In this document: positions 57,610-64,000 of the stretch, one piece after another
How the letters are laid out: each line of letters opens with the position of its first letter
Numbering within the stretch: the stretch's first letter is position 1
Assembly: GCA_015680685.1 (NCBI GenBank)
Contig: MNCI01003975.1
Coordinates: 1,387,931 to 1,451,930 of the forward strand
From: Gnetum montanum
Lineage: Eukaryota; Streptophyta; Gnetopsida; Gnetales; Gnetaceae
Length of the DNA stretch: 64,000 bases
Direction: 5' to 3'
Made by a program: the position numbers and the translations under genes
Notes under the pieces: generated by a model
The model's input: only the letters and a program-made list of their open reading frames with translations
Databases searched by the model: none
What the model was told of the DNA's origin: nothing

Positions 57610-60026
57610 ATGATTTCCTTAACTACTACTATTGCTACCTCAAACCTTGAGGTCCCTTTTTTGGTTCAGGGCACCATAGGTGCTGAGCAACTACCTAGCC
57701 CAATGCAAGGGCGACGCTGATCTCTCAGGATCCAAAATCGATCACCTAAGAGCTTAGTACAACATACTGAACTTTACAATTTTCTCTATGCTAAGGTCCA
57801 GGTGAATCTGCCCTGAGATGCCCAAGAACTCGAAGATAAATATCACTTTGAGTTCCTTTACCGTAATGGGAGGGAATTTATCCCTACTTCCAACATAGCC
57901 ATCCCCCTGACAGAGATGTATCAGTGGATCTTTAATCAGCTGCTACGAGTCAGTAGGCCTAGGGAGCGGGACACGTTATCCCATTACAATGAGGTGTTTC
58001 AGGATAGACAAGAGGACATGGATTCCCAGTCCGAGGGTGGGGGTCAAACTAACCCAGTGACTATCCCTCCTACCATGGCCTCCTGGTTGAATCCACTCTT
58101 TACGATTGCTTCCTTTATGATTATGTCTACCCCGTCGCAAACCATAGTTTCATCAGCCACGGGTAGCCATGCCATGCCCTAGGTGTATCAACATGCCTAT
58201 CCCTCCATCTCGTTTCTAGGAACTATCCCTCCACAATCTGTTCCCCAATCTATCCCTTCATCATACCAAGCATCGATCACAGCTACCCTGCCTTACGTGC
58301 ACACGGTACCTATGTAGCAGTTGCATACAGTCTCTGCTTCCATTCCAACATCTACACCTATTCCACCATCAATGGCAAGCCCACCCCCAGCCACATGGTG
58401 GACCCCATTCACTTCTCCCCCTGCTTTGCAACCTTCCCAAATGTCGCACTACATTCACCATTAAGCGTACCAGGTCCTGCAAATGGTACAACCAAGCTTG
58501 AGACCGTGGTTTGCCTCACCGATCAAGCAAGTAACCTATCCTATGGCACCACCAGCGATGCCACCCACTGGGTGGTGGATCACACAAGCAACACCTATCA
58601 CAAGGGTAGCCCCAACGGTCCCTCCTATGACCCAAGCCACTGCCTTTGCTACACCACCGATGGCGGCTGCCCCTGCAACTCCATAACCATCTACATCATC
58701 CCCGGGTCTAGATCAAGCATTCTAACTCATCCAAACCATTACTAAAGAAATTAAGCACCTAAAAGCTATCAGTTCTGTCATTGTGCAAGTCATGGATTTC
58801 TACCATGACGATCCCATCAGCCTGGTAGTCCCCATGCTCACATTACCCCCGGGATGCCACTCCCCCACTTTACAAAATACAACGAGGAGGGTGACCCCAA
58901 TGCACATCTTGTGACATTTAGATCTAAGTCCCTTCTACTACAATAATGGCCACACACCATCATTCGCATCTTTGCCATGTCTCTAATGGACAAAGCTTTA
59001 GATTGGTACCACGCGCTTCCACGCTCTTCTATCTCAACCCTAGAAGAGCTGCTGACTCAGTTCGTAACTCATTTCAAGTATAACTTGAAACTAGAGGTTA
59101 TGCTAGATCAGTTAATGGGAGTTAAGCAAGACCCACTAGAGTCAGTGTAGAGGTTTATATAGCAGTGGAGCACCACCTTGAACAAAATCTGCGAGCCTAT
59201 TATGGAAGCCCATTTATTGGCCATCTTCAAGGAGGCGGTGAACGATTTCATCAAATCCAAGCTGTATTAACTAGCTCCATAAACTCTTAGTCAAGATTTT
59301 GCCCAAACCAAGAGCATTTAAGACACGGCCAAGGCAAGTAAAGACCCAGCCTATATTACATATAAAAACATGTATATCAAGAAGGAAAAAGAGAAGGGCA
59401 AGGCTGCAACAACCATGGTGGCCGCCGTGGTAAGCGAGGCCTAGCACAAAAACAACAATAACAAGAAAGCAACCGTAGCTCCAGCTAACCCCATGCCTAA
59501 CCCAGGCAATGCTGCTCAACCCTCCACATTGGCACCTAAAGCATCCACCCCACCTAAGCCTAACTTCAAGCGTAAAGATCACTTTAAGTATACCCCATTA
59601 CCTATTAAACCTTTAGAACTCCTAAAGAAATTACTAGGGCCAGGGTATATTCAACACAAGCTGATGTCAGAGGAGGCAACCAAAAGGCATCAACGGTACT
59701 GTGAACTACTTAGGAACCCCTCCTTGGCTTTGCCCAATGAGCCCCCAGTTCCTAAGAATTTCATGTTGGAACGGTTCTGTGACTACCACCAACTTTTTGG
59801 TCAAGACACGGATTACTGTTTAGTGTTAAAGGATGACATTCAACGAATGTTTGATCAAGGGAAGTTGGTTCTAGCTAAAAGCAACCCTGTGCGCCTCAAG
59901 AATCAATCCATGCATGTTTACACAGATCCACTTAATGCCAACAACGTTGGCTACATCATTAACACTATTGGCATAGACAGTAATCCCAAACCGCCTCAAC
60001 AACCTTTTGTGGTTCACGTGTCTTAG
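57610..60026 (+). pseudogene. T3 gag polyprotein
   Basis: The ATG at 57610 gives MISLTTTIATSN. The N-terminal frame runs with stops through LYNFLYAKVQVNLP (57772), REFIPTSNIAIPLTEMY (57867-57918) and a long proline/threonine-rich section (58190-58690). A frameshift near 58860 leads to the capsid-like retrotransposon gag domain at about 58866-59240 (PHFTKYNEEGDPN, FAMSLMDKALDWYHALP, EELLTQFVTHFKYN), the classical W-Y-x-x-L-P block. A Lys-rich linker follows. The nucleocapsid part at 59570-59830 has YTPLPIKPLELLKKLL, PNEPPVPKNF and CDYHQLFGQDTDYC, in which the second His of the T1 motif is Gln. It is in frame with PRO. Confidence 0.88.
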
Positions 60027-61397
60027 TGTAGTGCACCGACACCAGCAATGGCAAGAAAGGCACCGTAGCAACCGTTTGTCCTCAAGGTTCCTCCTCGAAC
60101 ATCCACCCCTACAGCTTCTATAACTAAGACCGCACCACCGCCCGCACTAACGCCGCAAACACCATTCATCATCAGGGGGCCAAACCATTCGACTGTCCCC
60201 GCCCCGCATAACACGACATCACAGCCTTCTCATTCAAGAAAACAGGAAGAGTGTTTGACAGGTGAAATGGCTATAGAATGTACCACCCCAAGTCCTTCCA
60301 AGCCTACTCCCTCAGCCTCTACATCTACGCCTGCCTCGTCACCAAAAGTTAACGCTGCTACATGCGCATGATCATGACCACCTCTACCGAAAGGGTCCAA
60401 CCCCAAACCTGAAACTGCTCCTCCTTAGGAAATTCATCTTCTAGGATAGATGAAAGAAGAGAAATGTAGTAAACAATAGGAAGGTGGGAAAAACCTCCTT
60501 AGCGCTCTTACTCAAATAAAATAAGCTCTAAATCAAAAGAACACAACGTTGAGTCTATACAACCTGATAATAACTTCCACTGCACACCGCAAGGCTTTGG
60601 TTCGCATTTTGGTGTCCATACCAATTGACGAGAACATGCCAATAGAGGAGAAGGCAATCCATGCAGTTATGTTCCCTGTAACGCCTGAAGAACCATCATC
60701 GTCCCAGTTGACATTCTGTGACAAGTCCATTAGGGAAGACCCTGAAAAGGGTCAGGTGAAGACAACACCTCTCTTCATCACAATTCGGGTCTACCATCAT
60801 AAGATCCAAAGGGTACATGTTGATGACGGGGCTGCTACAAATGTCATCATGTTCCCCATAGTGAACAAACTGGGTTTGGTAGACCAAGTCAAACCCACAA
60901 CAACGTCTTGTCTAAAGTCATTCAATGGGGTATGGGTAGTGGTGAAAGGCACCATCCACATCAACTTTGTGGCAGGGGACCAATTCCCCCAACGTTTATC
61001 ATGGTGGAAGAGATGCCCGGGTTTAACTTGATCTTGGGGAGGTCATGGTTAGCCCAACTCAAGGTTGTCTCTTCACCCATACATTAGGAAATCCATCTAC
61101 CTTACGCAGGCAAGGAGGTGGTGATCCACGATGACAAGGTGACAACCCAGGTAATAAATAACATAGATATGGAGCAAGGTTTAGAGGTCATAACCTCTGA
61201 GAATGAGGCACCTATTTCTGTCGACACTAATTGTTTGACAAAAGAGCCAACCTAAGATAATGGCTCAGAAAACGAGACTGCATAGGTTGAGTTGCCTTTT
61301 CAAGCGGTAGACGATGATGTAGAAGAATACTGCAATAAAGCCTCTCAACCTTACATGTCACCAAATCCACGATGGGTTAGAAAGTAGTTGCGAGGGT
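60027..61397 (+). pseudogene. T3 protease region and tail
   Basis: After a proline/serine/threonine-rich linker (60030-60430), the segment TLSLYNLIITS...VRILVSIPIDE (60546-60630) matches T1 (SLSLYDLVMTS). The active-site stretch VDDGAATNVIMFPIVNKLGL is at 60819-60878, nearer to the functional D-[ST/D]-G-A form than T1. A frame change near 61010 precedes the NLILGRSWLAQLKVV segment and a LPYAGKEVVI stretch (about 61100). An acidic tail follows to about 61397. It is a dead copy, but the best protease of the three Tat-like elements. Confidence 0.85.
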
Positions 61398-61555
61398 GAT
61401 TGTTACTCGTGTAGCAAGATAGCTCCACTTCTCCTTACCTGACTAAGACCCATTATACATTTATTCCTTGTTTGCTTCATGTTCATTCATCTACATTAGG
61501 CATTTAACTTTGTTTAAAACGTGATTACATGTCTTCCGTTTGCATTACGTTTTGG

Positions 61556-61935
61556 CCTACTAAGGCCTAAAACTGGTAAAAATTCTCCATTTGCATTACA
61601 CCATTTCAACCCGCTAAGGCCTAAAACTAGCAAAAAAATTCTCCATTTTCATTACACCGTTTCGGCCGACTAAGGCCTAAAATTGGCAAAAAATTCTCTG
61701 TTTGCATTACACTATTTCAGCCTGCTAAGGCCTAAAACTAGCAAAAAATTCTCCGTTTGCATTACACCATTTTGGCCTGCTAAGGCCTAAAACTGGCAAA
61801 ATATTCTCCATTTGCATTACACTATTTCAACTCGCTAAGGCCTAAAACTAGAAAACTTCTCTACCCTGAGTATTCGCAATGGCCTAGAATGGCCTTAAAC
61901 TACCACTACGACTCGCCAAGGCCTAAAACTGGCTA
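61556..61935. repeat. 55-bp tandem repeat in T3 convergent spacer (6-7 units)
   Basis: TAAGGCCTAAAACT(G/A)GCAAA recurs at about 61560, 61615, 61671, 61726, 61781 and 61836, with a degenerate copy at 61916. CATTTGCATTACACCATTTC lies between. On the minus strand the word is AGTTTTAGGCCTTAG(C/T), the same as in the T2 and T1 spacers. Confidence 0.9.
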
Positions 61936-62081
61936 TTCAAAAGAAAAGGTAAAAATGAATAACATAGATAATACACAAGCTAGAATAAAATGAATCTTGT
62001 CATAATTCATCTTCCATTTAAAGTCTCAATTAAATAATGTTTGCAATATTTTTTCAAAAATTCAAATGAGATCCCTTGTTG

Positions 62082-62545
62082 TCACAAATCATCTCCCTCT
62101 ACATCATCGTTCCCACCCTCAAAGGGCCTTGCATCTTCATCTAGATTCTGTGTCATAGAAATTAAAGTAGTCAGCTAGAGTAAAAAAAACTACAATAAAA
62201 TAAATTGTTGCATCGCAAAAAAGTGACTAACCTGAGATGGCCCCACGTCTGTCTCAGGGGGTATGTAATCCAAGCTAGTCCTGAGGCATTGCCAGACCTC
62301 CTCTTTAGTAATGTCCACCTAGTACCTATCTCCCAAGTCAGTGTCTACTGCAACTTTTTCCTTTTCAACAGTTGTCCATCTAGGTGGCCCTAGAGAAAAG
62401 GAGGCAGTGGCAATCCCACCCGCAGGGAAACTCACTTCCTGTTCAGGAGATTCAGTGACTGTCACTTGTTGTTGTTGGCACATTTGGCCATTCCATGGAA
62501 CAGTTGAAATATTTTATTCAAAATTGGAGAAATCTATGGTTGTAA
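62082..62545 (-). pseudogene. Antisense gene of T3, last two exons
   Basis: The minus strand has an exon at about 62545-62232 encoding FSLGPPRWTTVEKEKVAVDT and DITKEEVWQCL, ending GPSQ before a GTTAGT donor. This matches T1 exon 6 (FSLERPTWTLVNKGK, VPEKEILRHL, GPSSL) and T2 (KPSQ). The last exon, 62147-62082, follows a GACACAG acceptor and is acidic, ending VEGDDL, stop; T1 ends DDEEDLGE. One in-frame stop occurs near 62324. The gene points toward T3 gag-pro exactly as in T1 and T2. Upstream exons are missing beyond 62550. Confidence 0.7.
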
Positions 62546-62550
62546 ATTTA

Positions 62551-63840
62551 CAAGTAAATCACAGCTTTAGTGTTGAGGGTTGATGGGTGTTTTTAGAAGA
62601 TTGATTCAATGGTAAAGAATTTGATGTTGAAGCCTTTTGGGTACAAGATGAAAGTCCCAGATTATTCCTTTGTTAAAGATCAGAGGATATTAAAATTAGT
62701 AAGGAAGGGAGTATGTTATTTACGTGGAAGGCACTAAGTTGCAGATCCCAGTTGTTAAATTCGGTCGTATCCTTAAGATAACATTTGAAACTCCTGGAAA
62801 AACAGAAATTAAACAAAAATCAGCAACGCCTTGGTTGTTTTGAAAAATTATGTAGCAATATCAGTGAAGGGAAAGGAAGACTGTGGTGTTGCTGGGAAAT
62901 ACATGGCCATTGCAAAATCATGGCCAAGCCAACAAACACTGCCGTAGCCATCGCTCTACACCGCCGTAGCCGTCGCTCTACACCGCCACCATTGACGTTG
63001 CTTGAAATGCTGATTCAAAACAAGTGCAAAACGTTGGAGGCGATCCCAAGGTGCACTGAAACCCCACACAAACTGCCACGTGGCATTCATCTTGGCGCAT
63101 GAAACATCCTTGCCATAAACGCAGGATATGTACAAAAAAAAAATCGGAACCCTCTTCACTCCATATACGAAGAAAGGAGTCACGTTTTGTTGGGGCCCCG
63201 ATTTTATTTTATGTTGTGCAAGTTGTTGCAATTTCAGTGGTGCGGCTGCAACAATTCTGAAGGTTCCTGCGGTTTCGGCAGATGCAGATCCATAAAACAT
63301 TAGCCCCTGGTTCTACAATCAATGGCAATGGCGGTGACGATTCAAGGAAAATTTTTAAACAAAAAACGCAGGAAGCCCTAAGCCAATTTGGGGGAAAAAC
63401 GAAAATCTTTGGCAACCGAAACCCTCTATTTAAAACAGTATGTTCAGCACATCGTTATGCAAGAAAAACCCTTCTCCTCCAACGATTGAACATCGCACCA
63501 TGCGACAACAAAGCCAGATGCAGTTGCAGAGCCTTCTCCCGCGGTGGTCGTCAGTTACGATTTTGCAGGGCCTTATTGTGCGGTGGCAGTTCAAACATAC
63601 TGTTTTGGTCGATATGGCACTTTGAATCTTGATTCGAACATGTGTCAGTTCTTACAGGTTTTGTGCAGAGAAAAGAGAAAGAAGAAAACGAACCAGCCGA
63701 TTACACCGTTGTCCTGGAACTGTGATTGAGCATCTACGCGATTTACAGGGAAGACAAGAAGAATCGTTTAAAGCCATGACTCTGCCGCTTTCATCCAGTT
63801 GTATATAAAATTATTTGATTACTTCCGCTCAAAGCATAGG
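62551..63840. other. Less AT-rich region, nature unknown
   Basis: Base composition shifts to about 45% GC. A 22-bp direct repeat (CCGTAGCC(A/G)TCGCTCTACACC) is at 62943-62986. Several overlapping open frames of 60-116 residues exist on both strands (for example 63282-63632 plus, 62956-63300 minus), none with a recognisable domain. A TATTTAAAAC at 63427-63436 upstream of an ATG at 63500 could be a promoter. A host gene edge or another LTR is equally possible. Confidence 0.3.
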
Positions 63841-63859
63841 ATGGTTAAAATGTTTAACA

Positions 63860-63943
63860 AATTAACCAAATTAACCAACATATATATACATATATATATA
63901 GATAGATATATACCCATAGTGTGAAGCACCCATAGTGTGAAGC
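63860..63943. repeat. TA/TATC microsatellite and 16-bp direct duplication
   Basis: A TATATATA/GATAGATA run (63879-63911) is followed by ACCCATAGTGTGAAGC twice without spacer (63912-63927, 63928-63943). Confidence 0.85.
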
Positions 63944-64000
63944 CTTGATTTAAAAACTTGCCTTCAATTATCCTAAGTCATCAAATATTATTTTAAAACA

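Larger units (their letters stand above)
55622..62550 (+). mobile_element. Tat-like Ty3/gypsy element T3 (3'-truncated)
   Basis: Plus-strand order is 5' LTR (about 55622-57366), primer-binding-like site, gag-pro (57610-61397), a spacer with 55-bp tandem repeats, then the last two exons of an antisense gene (62545-62082, minus). The left edge is inferred from where T2 protease homology stops and from an LTR length of about 1.75 kb, equal to that of T1. The element is lost beyond 62550. Confidence 0.75.

Noticed and set aside
58395-58745. 116-residue plus-strand open frame inside T3 gag
   Set aside because: It is a shifted reading of the proline-rich part of gag; the conserved gag frame runs through the same bases.
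61556-61935. CRISPR-like regular repeats
   Set aside because: The intervening sequences are themselves repeated, so this is an ordinary tandem array in a plant retroelement.
63282-63632. 116-residue plus-strand frame as a host gene
   Set aside because: Three overlapping frames of similar length exist and none shows a known motif; kept only as an unexplained region.

Overview
The window looks like intergenic DNA from a large, old, AT-rich plant nuclear genome. There is no convincing host gene, tRNA or rRNA. Almost everything I can identify is a decayed retroelement: Ty3/gypsy LTR retrotransposons, one RTE-type LINE, and satellite-like arrays. Nearly every reading frame carries stops or frameshifts, and the copies are very divergent. 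That decay and density would fit a gymnosperm-like genome, but the organism is an inference.

Layout. 1-1.0 kb: minus-strand gypsy gag/PRO/RT fragment. 1.5-2.1 kb: plus-strand remnant of an unknown coiled-coil gene. 2.8-3.9 kb: tandem repeats. 3.9-39.3 kb: three copies of one gypsy family, here called C. C-1 (3.9-10.7 kb) and C-2 (10.7-18.5 kb) are on the minus strand; C-3 is on the plus strand (18.5-21.8 kb, resuming at 36.6-39.3 kb). Family C carries a long extra gene, sense to pol, between integrase and the 3' LTR, with its own conserved TATA box. C-3 is split by T1 (21758-36629, minus), a Tat-like gypsy element with 1.75-kb LTRs. 40.2-41.3 kb: minus-strand RTE LINE. 42.7-43.5 kb: another C LTR piece. 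44.4-55.6 kb: T2, a second Tat-like element (minus). 55.6-62.5 kb: T3, a third one (plus), apparently inserted in the protease region of T2. 62.6-64 kb: less AT-rich DNA of unknown nature.

The most interesting feature is shared by T1, T2 and T3. Each has gag-PRO on one strand, then a spacer with AGTTTTAGGCC-type repeats, then a convergent gene on the opposite strand. The reverse transcriptase lies beyond that gene (seen in T1; its upstream piece in T2). In T1 and T2 the antisense gene resolves into seven homologous exons with GT...AG borders. In T3 only the last two exons survive, but their position and sequence match. Three divergent elements with the same layout argue for a built-in component of the family, not a chance insertion. 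The gene sits between PRO and RT, where Ogre-type Tat elements carry an intron. I do not recognise the encoded protein: it has an N-terminal globular part, a lysine-rich coiled-coil part and an acidic C-terminus.

A second theme is that each family carries its own short word, repeated in the LTRs and/or internal promoter-side regions: GCGTGACT in T1, a dyad built on CTACGTTGGCCAACGTAG in T2 (a 190-bp tandem array), GCTACGCTA in T3 and GCATCGATGTAG in family C. Coordinates of pseudogenes, exons and element borders are read by eye and are approximate unless stated.
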